DNA from: Acetobacter oryzifermentans
GTDB lineage: Bacteria; Pseudomonadota; Alphaproteobacteria; Acetobacterales; Acetobacteraceae
Direction of reading: 5' to 3'
DNA length: 64,000 nucleotides
Assembly (NCBI RefSeq): GCF_001628715.1
Contig: NZ_CP011120.1
Span: forward strand, 124,001 to 188,000
The position numbers and the translations under genes were made by a program. Below the pieces are notes generated by a model. That model was not told where the DNA came from, did no database searches, and was given only the letters and a program-made list of their open reading frames with translations. Positions within the stretch are counted from its first letter, which is position 1. Each line of letters starts with the position of its first letter. Below are positions 49,012-57,607 of this stretch, piece after piece.

Positions 49012-50127
49012 ATGTTTTCGCTTCAAAGCCGCAAAGATATCTTATTCCTCTCAATTCTGTCTGTCATTCTCCTGATTGTATTGCCTTTGGGATTGGATGC
49101 ATTTCGCCTTAATCTTGTCGGCAAATATCTTACGTATACTTTTGTAACCATTGGGCTAGTTGCATGCTGGGGAGATTCAGGAATTCTTAGTCTTGGTCAG
49201 GGAATATTTTTTGGGCTTGGTGGATATTGTATGGCCATGTTTCTAAAGCTCCAGGCCTCTACTTTGGAGGCTACCAAAAGCCAGTCTACTCCAGGTATTC
49301 CCGATTTTATGGATTGGAACCAGATTACGGCCTTACCTTGGTTCTGGAAGCCGTTCCATAGCCTTTCTTTTTCACTCGTGGCAATTATAGCCGTGCCAGT
49401 GCTTCTTGCGATGGTGATCGGTGCAGCGATGTTTAAACGCCGTGTTGGAGGAACATATTTTGCAATTATTACACAGGCTATAGCATCTGTTTTGACCATT
49501 CTTATCATAGGTCAGCAGGGATATACCGGTGGAGTCAATGGTATTACAGATCTTCGTACGCTTGATGGTTGGGATATTCGTACTGATCATGCCAAACTTG
49601 TTCTTTACTACGCAGGCGTTTTTTTACTTTTGGCTTGTTTGCTTCTGGTGCGTTTTGTGCGGCAAAGCAAGCTCGGCCGTATTTTGCGTGCGATGCGGGA
49701 TCAGGAAGATAGAGTAAGATTTTCTGGTTATAATGTTGCAAATTTTAAAATATTTATTTTTGCTTTGGCGGCAGCTATGGCTGGTGTTGGTGGTGCTCTC
49801 TTTACATTAGAAGTGGGGTTTATGTCTCCCACATTTGTTGGGATTGTACCTTCTATTGAAATGGTAATTTACTGTGCGGTAGGTGGACGTAATTCATTGG
49901 TTGGGGCCGTGTATGGCACGCTTTTGGTAAACTGGGCTCGCACGAGCTTTTCGGAATCGCTCCCGGAGCTTTGGACTTTTGCTATGGGTGGCTTGTTTAT
50001 TGGTATTGTTGTTTTTTTACCTGGAGGCCTTGCCAGTCTTTATGAGAATTATATTGACCCATATGTCCTTCGTATTCTTGGCGGAAACCGCAGTCAGACC
50101 TCACATGCCGTAGATGAAACAGCATAA
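49012..50127 (+). CDS. urtC: Urea/amide ABC transporter permease UrtC
   Basis: Second channel subunit (LivM class). 371 residues with about ten helices, GDSGILSLGQGIFFGLGGYCMAMFLK and the UrtC-type stretch GGVNGITDLRTLDGWDI. The EAA-like loop RAMRDQEDRVRFSGYNVANFKIF is clear. AGGAGAAGG precedes the ATG, 11 bases after the urtB stop. Confidence 0.94.
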   Translation: MFSLQSRKDILFLSILSVILLIVLPLGLDAFRLNLVGKYLTYTFVTIGLVACWGDSGILSLGQGIFFGLGGYCMAMFLKLQASTLEATKSQSTPGIPDFMDWNQITALPWFWKPFHSLSFSLVAIIAVPVLLAMVIGAAMFKRRVGGTYFAIITQAIASVLTILIIGQQGYTGGVNGITDLRTLDGWDIRTDHAKLVLYYAGVFLLLACLLLVRFVRQSKLGRILRAMRDQEDRVRFSGYNVANFKIFIFALAAAMAGVGGALFTLEVGFMSPTFVGIVPSIEMVIYCAVGGRNSLVGAVYGTLLVNWARTSFSESLPELWTFAMGGLFIGIVVFLPGGLASLYENYIDPYVLRILGGNRSQTSHAVDETA

Positions 50128-50140
50128 GAAAGAAAGCAAG

Positions 50141-50893
50141 ATGAAAATGCAAAATGAAACATTGCTTTCTGTTGAAAACCTTAGTGTATCTTTCGATGGG
50201 TTTAAAGCGGTTGATAACTTATCGTTTCAGCTTGCAAAAGGGGAAATTCGGGTCATAATTGGGCCTAATGGTGCGGGTAAAACAACGGTTCTAGACCTCA
50301 TTTGTGGGCGTACAAAAGCCACATCAGGCTCTATTCAGTTCGAAGGGCGGGAGCTCACTCGGCTTAAGGAGTATGATATTGTTCGGGCCGGGGTAGGGCG
50401 TAAGTTTCAGACGCCATCTGTCTATGAAGATCTAACGGTTTTTGAAAATTTGGAAATATCATACCCATCCGGAAGAAGTGTTTTTGAGGCACTTTTTTTT
50501 AAGATAGATAAGAAAATTATAAATCGTATCAAAGAAATTTCGGAAATGATTTTTCTTTATAACCATCTTGATCGTAAAGCTGCTGATCTTAGCCATGGCC
50601 AGAAACAGTGGCTGGAAATAGGAATGTTGCTTATCCAGGACCCTGCACTTTTGATGCTGGATGAACCTGTCGCAGGTATGACAGTTAATGAACGCGTACG
50701 TACAGCAGAGCTACTTCAGCGTATTATACAGTCACGTTCAGTTCTTGTAATTGAGCATGATATGGGGTTTGTAGAAAAAATTGCCCACCGGGTTACTGTT
50801 CTTCATCAGGGGCGTATTATTTCAGATGGTTCGATGGAACATGTGAAAAACGACCCAAAAGTTGTGGAGGTGTATCTTGGACACTCAATATAA
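50141..50893 (+). CDS. urtD: Urea/amide ABC transporter ATPase UrtD
   Basis: ATP-binding subunit (LivG class), 250 residues. Walker A GPNGAGKTT, signature LSHGQKQWLEIG (the HGQKQWLE form that marks UrtD), Walker B LLMLDEPVAGM and the switch His in VIEHDMGF. A start at 50114 would overlap urtC; the ATG at 50141 follows an AAGAAAG box. Its 3' end overlaps urtE. Confidence 0.93.
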   Translation: MKMQNETLLSVENLSVSFDGFKAVDNLSFQLAKGEIRVIIGPNGAGKTTVLDLICGRTKATSGSIQFEGRELTRLKEYDIVRAGVGRKFQTPSVYEDLTVFENLEISYPSGRSVFEALFFKIDKKIINRIKEISEMIFLYNHLDRKAADLSHGQKQWLEIGMLLIQDPALLMLDEPVAGMTVNERVRTAELLQRIIQSRSVLVIEHDMGFVEKIAHRVTVLHQGRIISDGSMEHVKNDPKVVEVYLGHSI

Positions 50894-51620
50894 CAATAAA
50901 ATTACGAATGTTGCTGCGTTGGATAAATCGCTGTTGGATGTTCGAAACTTACATGTGGCTTATGGTGCTAGTGAAGTTCTGCACGGCGTTGATTTACAAG
51001 TTGGACATGGTGAAATTGTCGTTCTCATGGGGCGTAATGGTATGGGGAAGACGACACTCATGAAATCGCTTATTGGCAATTTATCTCTTCGTTCAGGAAG
51101 TATCGGGCTTGATGGTAAAGATATTACAAAGTTGCCAGCTTATAAGCGTGTTGAATCTGGTCTGGCCTATGTTCCTCAAGGGCGTATGATATTCCCTGCC
51201 ATGACAGTAACCGAAAATATTGAGACTGGTTTATTTGTGAGGAATGAAAAATATGTTCCAGAAAATCTCTATAAAATTTTTCCGGTTTTGCGAGAAATGG
51301 GATCACGAAGGGGAGGTAATTTATCTGGCGGACAGCAACAGCAGCTTGCAATAGCACGTGCTTTGGCAACACGCCCTAAAGTTCTTTTGTTGGACGAACC
51401 TACAGAAGGCATACAACCATCTATTATACTTGAGATGGCGCAGACGTTGAAACAAATCCGTGATGATAGTGGTTTAAGTATTATGGTGTCTGAACAGGTG
51501 CTCAGTTTTGCTTTGGATATTGCAGACCGTATTCTGGTGATTGAAGGGGGCAATATTGTGTATCAGACAACAAAAGAAGATGTTGATGTTGAGAAACTTA
51601 CACGTTTTCTATCTGTTTAA
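50877..51620 (+). CDS. urtE: Urea/amide ABC transporter ATPase UrtE
   Basis: Second ATP-binding subunit (LivF class), about 247 residues. Walker A GRNGMGKTT, signature LSGGQQQQLAIARAL and Walker B LLLDEPTEGIQPSI, the UrtE form. I chose the TTG at 50877 because GGAGG lies 7 bases before it; it overlaps the urtD end by 17 bases, giving coupled translation. Last gene of the operon. Confidence 0.92.
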   Translation: MDTQYNNKITNVAALDKSLLDVRNLHVAYGASEVLHGVDLQVGHGEIVVLMGRNGMGKTTLMKSLIGNLSLRSGSIGLDGKDITKLPAYKRVESGLAYVPQGRMIFPAMTVTENIETGLFVRNEKYVPENLYKIFPVLREMGSRRGGNLSGGQQQQLAIARALATRPKVLLLDEPTEGIQPSIILEMAQTLKQIRDDSGLSIMVSEQVLSFALDIADRILVIEGGNIVYQTTKEDVDVEKLTRFLSV

Positions 51621-51940
51621 ATTATTTTAAAAATATTTTTGAAATAAAAATAAAATCAGAAATTTTTTCTAAGAATTTTATGAAATTAGGTCGTGTTGAG
51701 TATGCATGATAGAAAAGTAATCAACCAAAGATCATTTATCATAATGTTGGACGTCTAAAACAATAGGGTTGTAAGTATATATTGGATAGACGTCTAGATA
51801 TGTGGGGTTGGTGTAATGGCTGGGGCACGAATAAATCGCTTTCACAGAAGGTTCCATTTTGACGGTACCTTCTGTGAAGGGCGATTAAAAAATATATATT
51901 CTATATAAATATATTTTCGTAATTATATAGAGTAAAATTT
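51621..51940. other. AT-rich gap after urtE with an 18-bp inverted repeat
   Basis: No gene. TTCACAGAAGGT (51841-51852) and ACCTTCTGTGAA (51867-51878) are perfect inverted copies around a 14-base loop, extended by AATCGC (51834-51839) and GCGATT after a small bulge. No T run follows, so it may be a transposon-type end pair as well as a transcript end. GACGTCTA occurs twice near 51750-51795. Confidence 0.5.
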
Positions 51941-52486
51941 TTATTTGATTTGCGACTGATAAGTTTTGATTTTGGTCATGATATCGGTAGCGATTTTGAT
52001 CAGATCTGTATTTTTGGATGTAGTAATTTCTGTCGTAAGAACTAATTTCATTTTGGCTGTGCTGCTCATGAAATAACGGGAGTAGCTTCGGTCAAACGCT
52101 GAGCCATATAAATGTTGCAACCGATCAATTAATTTTTGGTTTTGAGCAGAGGGTTTTGCAGGCAGCGTTAAAGTATGAGTTGTTGCTAATTTGGTGAGTG
52201 TGTTATGGTTTTCTGTTAGATCTTTCACGATAGTCGGGCTGAGAAGAGCGATATCGTTGCGAGCCGAATGGGTTTTGGCAAGGTTTGCTAACGCAATATG
52301 GGTGAGATCCATTTCATTCAGTTGTTGGACAAAATTTGCGTCAGCAGACGTAAATGGTGCAGCTTGTGCCAAGGCAGGCAAAGGAGGTGCAGGTGGCTGA
52401 CCGGGGCTGATACAGGCGCTCAGCGCAAAAAGGCCAATAAGAAGTGGCGAATAGGTAAGCGCTTTACAACGAGACAGGGCCAGCAT
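51941..52486 (-). CDS. DUF4142-type lipoprotein
   Basis: 181 residues starting MLALSRCKALTYSPLLIGLFALSAC, a lipoprotein signal with lipobox LSAC, a Pro-rich spacer, then a helical domain with FVQQLNEMDLTHIALANLAKTHS and LTENHNTLTKLATTHTLTLP, as in DUF4142 ferritin-like proteins. That family usually has His/Asp pairs in the helices; function is unknown. AAGGAGAA precedes the chosen ATG; an upstream start at 52513 would place residues before the signal. Confidence 0.75.
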   Translation of the reverse strand: MLALSRCKALTYSPLLIGLFALSACISPGQPPAPPLPALAQAAPFTSADANFVQQLNEMDLTHIALANLAKTHSARNDIALLSPTIVKDLTENHNTLTKLATTHTLTLPAKPSAQNQKLIDRLQHLYGSAFDRSYSRYFMSSTAKMKLVLTTEITTSKNTDLIKIATDIMTKIKTYQSQIK

Positions 52487-52795
52487 GATCAGAAAATTCT
52501 CCTTTGGCCGCACTGGCCGTTTTGTATGACAGTTTTAAATTGTCATACACTGCTTGGGAAAGTCTATGATGATAGGAAGAGATCAAGGAAGCAAGATAGT
52601 ATTTTCTGACTAGTATTATAAAATAAAGTGACAATAAGAAATATATATTGATAATATTTGTGATTTAATTTATCAAAAAAGAAATGTTCACACTTTATTT
52701 AACATCGTGCATTGTGTGGAGGAGAGCACAGTAAATTAAAATGGCTACGCTTCTCTGTGGAAGTGTTTAGGTAAAGTGTGAGGATAATCAAAGAA

Positions 52796-53395
52796 ATGAA
52801 GTGTCGTATTGCGGGTTTGTTCGCGGTTGCCTCACTCTCTGTGAGTCTGAGTGGGTGCGGGTATTTTGATTCACGGGCTGCGCATAAAGCACAAATCACA
52901 ATGATTGGGATGACCTCCTATGATCTGCAAGCCTGTGCGGGTCTGCCAACAGCAACTAAACAGATTAATGATACAACTCAGATTTTTGTTTACACAGGAA
53001 CGCAGCCACAGCCGAGTTATGGTGGTTCCACCCTTATTCCGATAGGTGATATTGCAACAACAATTGCACAGCTTGGTGGCGGGGGTGGAACGAGTTGTTC
53101 TGCGGTAATCCGTCTGGATCATGACCGTGTCTCGGATGTGCATTATACAGGCAATAATGACGAAATGGTTGGAACAGATGGTATCTGTTCCATTATTACA
53201 CGTGGCTGCGCCCGCCAGCCTGAAGGCACAATGCAAAAATCTGCTGGTGGCATTTGGGGCCCGGTTTCAGCTTTCCATCCGCCGCGTACGCCCCAGCAAT
53301 CCACAACAGCAACGTACTCTACGCAATCTGGCGGTGTTGTCTTGAATTCTAATAAAAAGTCATCAGATCCAATTATTGTTCCTAGAACACAATAA
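52796..53395 (+). CDS. Hypothetical lipoprotein
   Basis: 199 residues from MKCRIAGLFAVASLSVSLSGCGYF, lipobox LSGC at about residue 21. The mature domain begins HKAQITMIGMTSYDLQACAGLPT, like small outer-membrane assembly-type lipoproteins that contain a (Gly)MTxxxLxxCxGxP motif; a Gly-rich loop (LGGGGGTSC) follows, then a low-complexity Ser/Thr/Gln tail. GAGGA lies upstream of ATG 52796; a GTG at 52778 is also open. Function unknown. Confidence 0.75.
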   Translation: MKCRIAGLFAVASLSVSLSGCGYFDSRAAHKAQITMIGMTSYDLQACAGLPTATKQINDTTQIFVYTGTQPQPSYGGSTLIPIGDIATTIAQLGGGGGTSCSAVIRLDHDRVSDVHYTGNNDEMVGTDGICSIITRGCARQPEGTMQKSAGGIWGPVSAFHPPRTPQQSTTATYSTQSGGVVLNSNKKSSDPIIVPRTQ

Positions 53396-53430
53396 GGCGC
53401 AGGTTTAAAAAGTATTTCTGTTGTATTTTT

Positions 53431-53475
53431 AGAGGAAGAATATTTTTAGAAATGCTTCCTCTTTATTTTGTTATT
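53431..53475 (+). terminator. Terminator after the lipoprotein gene
   Basis: AGAGGAAG (53431-53438) and CTTCCTCT (53455-53462), 16-nt AT-rich loop, then T-rich TTATTTTGTTATTT. Confidence 0.65.
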
Positions 53476-53494
53476 TCCGTAATATTATAATATT

Positions 53495-53875
53495 TTATGG
53501 ATTTATAGATAATATATTTTGAGAGGCTTGATAATAAGCTTTGGAGGTTACCCAGTGGAGAGCTGTTTCGCCGTCCTTTACGGTCAAAATGCCCTCATCA
53601 ATTTCCTGCCCTACACTCAAGGATGCCAAGTCTACCTGCAAAAGAAGGTTATAATGCTCCCCCATAGCAACAGGCCCGTATTGAGAATGTGCCTGATAGA
53701 TGCAGCTAAAGCGTTTGTAGGCTGTGTCTTTTGCAAGTGGATATTTTGAAAAACACCTTGAAACAGAAGCATGCATTGCTCCTTTACCGTGGTCATCTGC
53801 GCATCCTGATAAGAACATACAGATAGAAGCAAGGACATGGAAATACTTCGGTATTATGTTTGTGAAAATTTTCAT
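53495..53875 (-). CDS. Small hypothetical lipoprotein
   Basis: 126 residues from MKIFTNIIPKYFHVLASICMFLSGC, lipobox LSGC. The mature part has Cys pairs (VSRCFSKYP, RFSCIYQAHS) that could form a disulfide, then an acidic segment (LSVGQEIDEGILTVKDGE) and a hydrophobic end. No family recognised. The frame opens further to 53917, but the signal peptide fits the start at 53875. It is in a low-GC accessory zone. Confidence 0.6.
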   Translation of the reverse strand: MKIFTNIIPKYFHVLASICMFLSGCADDHGKGAMHASVSRCFSKYPLAKDTAYKRFSCIYQAHSQYGPVAMGEHYNLLLQVDLASLSVGQEIDEGILTVKDGETALHWVTSKAYYQASQNILSINP

Positions 53876-54180
53876 GTTCCAGATAAAGATTTTGTAGACA
53901 ATAGTGTGTGTAGACAATTTTTAAACCACATGGAATGTAACATAAAAATCTAGAGAAATAACTTGTCAAATATTTGTTCGGCTTGAAAATTAATCCTCTC
54001 ATCTTTGGTCTTGCTGCAAGAAACGGTGCGCACGTCGTAGTTTTGAAGTGGTAATCTTGAGGAAAGAAGACACCCTTGGCTGAGCTTCCTCTTGTGCCGG
54101 AAGACGTTCCGAACTTTTGCGTCTGATTGGTGCAGTAATGAGGAGTGATGCCTGCACGTAAACCGTATTACTCTGGCGTA

Positions 54181-54510
54181 TCAAACAAAGAATGGTCTCT
54201 GCTTGTCCCATATCTGCTCCTGATACGCGAGGATACCTTCCATCGCGGAACTACTGACAGCCTCTCTGCTGCGGAGAGTTCTGCTGATGAGATAGGGATC
54301 GGTTGATGTCCGTGCCCATTCTGCAATTTCTCCCAGAGCGGCTATTGCCTGAGGGTGCGAGGCTGTGATGTCGTCCAGATACACCCCACTTTCAGGTGGA
54401 GGTGGTGGGACGATGCCATAATGGCTCTCGTAAGGGGGAGGCAGGCGGGTCAGACACTCTCTGATGTCTCCCATTAAATCCTGACGGTTCACGGCGAAAA
54501 CCTTAAACAT
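54181..54510 (-). pseudogene. Truncated Fic/DOC protein (N-terminal part only)
   Basis: 109 residues. The segment HPQAIAALGEIAEWARTSTDPYLISRTLRSREAVSSSAMEG matches the N-terminal helices of Fic AMPylators, including the inhibitory motif (S/T)xxxE(G/N) at SSAMEG near residue 90. After that the match stops and the frame ends; the catalytic HPFxxGNGR loop is absent here and in the 300 bases downstream, where only an unrelated 70-codon frame is open. It is best read as a 5' fragment left after deletion. Confidence 0.7.
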
Positions 54511-54778
54511 GGGAGGATAGTATGATCCATATTTAAGATTTTTATCATAAACCTAATTTTTGAGCTATCATCTTGTGCTGTCCTTAAGGTTTGTCTGTTG
54601 CTCCCGTGACATGACGATTGCTTCATCCTTGGGCTTTCATGCCGGAAGACAGAAGGTTACTTGAAAGTTTGCTTTGGAGCAGATAGGGGGAAGGTAAGAA
54701 CAATTCGCATTTGTGCGAGTATGTTAAAGATATCAGATTTCAAAAAGAAAACCTTATATTCTGGGCCAGCATATCGCA

Positions 54779-55315
54779 ATGAGAAACCAATCTATAAAAT
54801 TTACCGGCATCCGTAACGGATATAAAATATTAACCCTCTGTATTTTTACCTTTTTCCCACTCTGGGCATATGCCCAGAGTACAACACCAGCACAGGAAGT
54901 TCTGGAATTTTATCAGAAATACATGATAAATTGCGATCATATGTTTAGTAATGGTGTGGAAAAAAAACGTGATGGTTTATTTTGTAACATGAATATTGAG
55001 AAATATATTACAAAAGAATTGCACAAAAAAATAATTTCGGCTTATAAGTCTGGAACTTACAGTAATTTGACTGGAGATAGGAATTATTTCACCCATACTC
55101 AGGATTTCGATGCACGATGGGCCTCTTTTATGTCCGTCACAGAAATAAAGGTAGATAGAAATAATTCAGTTATTCGACTTCTCATGAATTTTCCAAAAGG
55201 GGCCGGTGAACCGCTTGCAGTGTGCGTCAGGCTACACCGTGAAAGTAGTGTTTGGAAGATTTGCCAGGTAGACCCATCTCTGTATACTGACCTGCCTGAT
55301 TGTAGGGATAACTGA
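54779..55315 (+). CDS. Secreted hypothetical protein (DUF3828-like)
   Basis: 178 residues with a signal peptide (ILTLCIFTFFPLWAYAQS) and a mature part starting TPAQEVLEFYQKYM. It contains four Cys (CDHMF, FCNM, VCVRL, ICQV), possibly two disulfides, and KICQVDPSLY near the end. The VLEFYQKYM start and the layout resemble DUF3828/YbjP-type lipid or periplasmic proteins, but the match is weak. No strong ribosome site. Confidence 0.5.
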   Translation: MRNQSIKFTGIRNGYKILTLCIFTFFPLWAYAQSTTPAQEVLEFYQKYMINCDHMFSNGVEKKRDGLFCNMNIEKYITKELHKKIISAYKSGTYSNLTGDRNYFTHTQDFDARWASFMSVTEIKVDRNNSVIRLLMNFPKGAGEPLAVCVRLHRESSVWKICQVDPSLYTDLPDCRDN

Positions 55316-55351
55316 GTAATTTATTGATAGTATAGATTATTTTTTATGTAA

Positions 55352-55783
55352 TTAAGATGTGAGTTTCTCTTCTAGAAATGCGGCGGTTTCCTGATTTTTC
55401 TGTTGGTGTGACTTCCTGTGAACAACTTTGCTGACAGCATCCTTGAACGCATAGGCATGTTTTTTGAGTTCTGCGAGGTCTTCAGGACTATCCTGGATAA
55501 CGCCCAACAGGGTTTCAAGGTTTCTGAAGATAACAGGAAGCTTTATGACCTGACTTCTGATACATTCCCTGTTTACGGCTTCACTGGTGACACGCCACCA
55601 TTCCAGAACCTCGATTTTTTCCTGCGTGGTGCATTTATCCAGAATGTCACGGGAAACCATGGAATAGTAGCAGGGGAAAGTACCAAGGGTTTCCTTGATG
55701 GCTCGTTTCTTTTCAGGGCTGTATGTCCAACGACTGATTTCCCATTTGGGTCTGGCTTTATTTTCTAATAATCGAAATTGCAT
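55352..55783 (-). CDS. Hypothetical protein
   Basis: 143 residues starting MQFRLLENKARPKWEISRWT, with AAGGAGAA 7 bases before the ATG, so translation is credible. It is helical, charged, with Trp-rich N-terminus and two Cys. No signal or membrane segment, no family recognised. It is 77 bases upstream of nothing co-oriented but in the same strand as the broken lipoprotein gene. Confidence 0.6.
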   Translation of the reverse strand: MQFRLLENKARPKWEISRWTYSPEKKRAIKETLGTFPCYYSMVSRDILDKCTTQEKIEVLEWWRVTSEAVNRECIRSQVIKLPVIFRNLETLLGVIQDSPEDLAELKKHAYAFKDAVSKVVHRKSHQQKNQETAAFLEEKLTS

Positions 55784-55859
55784 GATAAAATTCTCCTTAT
55801 AAAATAAATGAAAAACTCCTTATGAATTTTTTCTGTTTTAATGGTGAAGGGTAAAGAAA

Positions 55860-56415
55860 TTAGCGTTTCTTTTTTGTGATTGCCACAACAACAGGGGCTT
55901 TCTTATGTGAAGCCTTGGGGAGCGTCAAAGTCCTGCGTTCCGGCTTCTGAGCACCAGTCTGCTGTGTTTTCTGCTCCTGAGCCTTGGCCTGTTCTTTTTT
56001 ACGCTTTTTGTTTTCCATGGCATGAGCAGAAAATATGCCTCCATCCGGAAAAATATTGAACAGCCATTGCTTGTGAGTGCCATCCAGATTGGCCTTGTAA
56101 AAAGCAATTTTGTCGTTGGCTATTTTCATGAGGCTCATCATTAAGAGTGAAGCTGACGGTGCAATCGAAAGCTGAATCGAAGTTTTTTAGAGCTTCACAG
56201 CTTTGCTTAACAATTTTAATGGCTTCGACATCTACTCTGGCCTGTCGACGATTGCCGCCAAATAACATGTTGAAGCCACTGGGCTGGCTGAGTAGATCGG
56301 CTTCGAGTTGAGCCATTTCGCCCTGACTGGGCGTTCCACCGGAACAGGCGGAGAGCATAAGAGGTAAAGCCAGAAGAGCCATGTGTAAGAGACGAGAAGG
56401 AGAACTTTCGAGCAT
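55860..56415 (-). pseudogene. Lipoprotein gene with an internal frameshift
   Basis: Frame 1 starts at 56415: MLESSPSRLLHMALLALPLMLSACSGG (lipobox LSAC), then VDVEAIKIVKQSCEALKNFDSAFDCTVSFTLND. After about 56120 this frame turns into Cys/Trp/Gln-rich text, while the next frame gives protein-like NDKIAFYKANLDGTHKQWLFN and a long basic tail (KKRKKEQAKAQ to AITKKKR). The join needs a one-base shift between about 56105 and 56130. The protein would be about 185 residues. Either a real mutation or a sequencing error. Confidence 0.6.
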
Positions 56416-56459
56416 TTTTCTGAACCAAGAAGTTACGTGATATCGTGGTAAAAATCCGT

Positions 56460-56472
56460 CGTTTTTGGGACA
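56460..56472 (+). repeat. Left copy of a repeat around the resolvase gene
   Basis: CGTTTTTGGGACA; a second copy with one change, CGTTTTTCGGACA, lies at 57186-57198, in direct orientation. The resolvase gene lies between them. Further GGGACA/TGTCCC words near 56518-56523 and 57131-57136 suggest resolvase subsites. Confidence 0.5.
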
Positions 56473-56548
56473 AAAGGCTTCCGAAGCACGAATAGAGTAA
56501 AGTGGCGTCTCAAAAACATGTCCCGCTTACATCAAGGAGACACAAACG

Positions 56549-57109
56549 ATGGCGCGTTATGGTTATGCTCGTATTTCAACGGATGAACAGAGCCATGATC
56601 CTCAGCTTCTTGAGTTGAGGCGGGAGGGACTTGAGGAGATCATCACCGATACTGTTTCGGGTTGGATTACTGCGGTGGAACGTCCTGGACTTTCTGGTCT
56701 ACTGAACCGGCTGGGGCAGGGGGATAGTATGGTGGTGGCACGTCTGGATCGGCTTGGACGTGATACCGTCGATGTCATGGGGCTGGTCAGGAGCCTTACG
56801 GAGAACGGTATTCGTGTGCGAATACTGAATATTGGGATTGAGACGGGCACGCCCGATGGTCAGCTCTTTTTGACCATCCTTGCAGGCTTTGCCCAGTTTG
56901 AGCGGGAGATTATCCGGGAGCGGACGCGAGCGGGCTTGGAAGCCGCGCCTCAGGCCGGAAAGCGACTGGGGAGATGCCCTATCCTGACGTCCCGTCAAAA
57001 AAAGCATGTCTGTGAGTTGAAGGAAGCCGGGAGGTCACGGGCAGAAATTGCAAAAATTTTTCGGGTCAGTCGAAGCACGATCTGGCGCACGGTCCAGTGC
57101 GGGGTATAG
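56549..57109 (+). CDS. Serine recombinase (resolvase/invertase family)
   Basis: Site-specific recombinase. 186 residues: catalytic domain starts MARYGYARISTDEQSHDPQL with nucleophile S10, then VVARLDRLGRDTVDVMGLV with the active-site Arg residues, AQFEREIIRERTRAGLEAA, and a C-terminal HTH with EIAKIFRVSRSTIWRTV. This is full length for the small resolvases found on transposons and plasmids. AAGGAG precedes the ATG. Flanking repeats may be its sites. Confidence 0.93.
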   Translation: MARYGYARISTDEQSHDPQLLELRREGLEEIITDTVSGWITAVERPGLSGLLNRLGQGDSMVVARLDRLGRDTVDVMGLVRSLTENGIRVRILNIGIETGTPDGQLFLTILAGFAQFEREIIRERTRAGLEAAPQAGKRLGRCPILTSRQKKHVCELKEAGRSRAEIAKIFRVSRSTIWRTVQCGV

Positions 57110-57185
57110 CGTGCCAAAAAACAGGCTTTCGGGACAGTAGCGACGTAGTCAGGTCGATGTGGCTTGACAAGGTTCCAGAAACGAC

Positions 57186-57198
57186 CGTTTTTCGGACA
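57186..57198 (+). repeat. Right copy of the repeat around the resolvase gene
   Basis: CGTTTTTCGGACA, one mismatch from 56460-56472 and in the same orientation. Confidence 0.5.
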
Positions 57199-57309
57199 CT
57201 AAACGTTGTTGAGAGTATGTCGGTTGCATTGGGATGTGATCGTTTAATGTCGGCTCATGCCTTCAAGACGTCTATCAGAGGCTTGTTCTGCGTCATATCA
57301 AACTACTTC

Positions 57310-57490
57310 ATCATCTCCATAGTATTTATGCATGTCACGTCATGGGCAGCACCGCCACCATACCGTTGAGCAACAAACGGATCTCTGGTGGGACAGGCTC
57401 AGCAGCCACGCATCCACCGATTTCCGCAAAGACCGGGTTTGAAACGTAAGAAAAAACTGACACGATCTTTTGTCAACAGAACCCGATTCT
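57310..57490 (-). mobile_element. IS remnant, copy A (inverted to copy B)
   Basis: Read on the minus strand, this stretch (TTCTGTTGACAAAAG, GTTTCAAACCC, TTTGCGGAAATCGGTGGATG, CAGAGATCCGTTTGTT, CTCAACGGTATGGTGG) matches copy B at 58608-58770 with many substitutions but the same order and spacing. No open frame survives. It is probably one end of an insertion sequence. Confidence 0.65.
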
Positions 57491-57607
57491 GCGATGAAGC
57501 CAAAGTGCCTTGTGATCCCTCAGTCACAAGTGTCATTGATAGTGTTGGCTTGCAACCATACAACGTTCAGAAAAGCCCACGGGACCAATAAATTCGTGGA
57601 GTTTACT

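Noticed and set aside
51811..51830. TGGCTGGGGCACGA, resembling the reversed 3' end of a tRNA gene
   Set aside because: Only the acceptor-like end is present; no T arm or anticodon follows, so it is not a tRNA. It could be an old attachment-site scrap but nothing supports that.
53999..54211. 70-codon minus-strand frame overlapping the end of the Fic stub
   Set aside because: Checked as a continuation of Fic; it lacks the HPFxxGNGR loop and any Fic-like helices.
57097..57369. 90-codon plus-strand frame after the resolvase
   Set aside because: Overlaps the resolvase stop, repeat and IS remnant; no coherent protein features.
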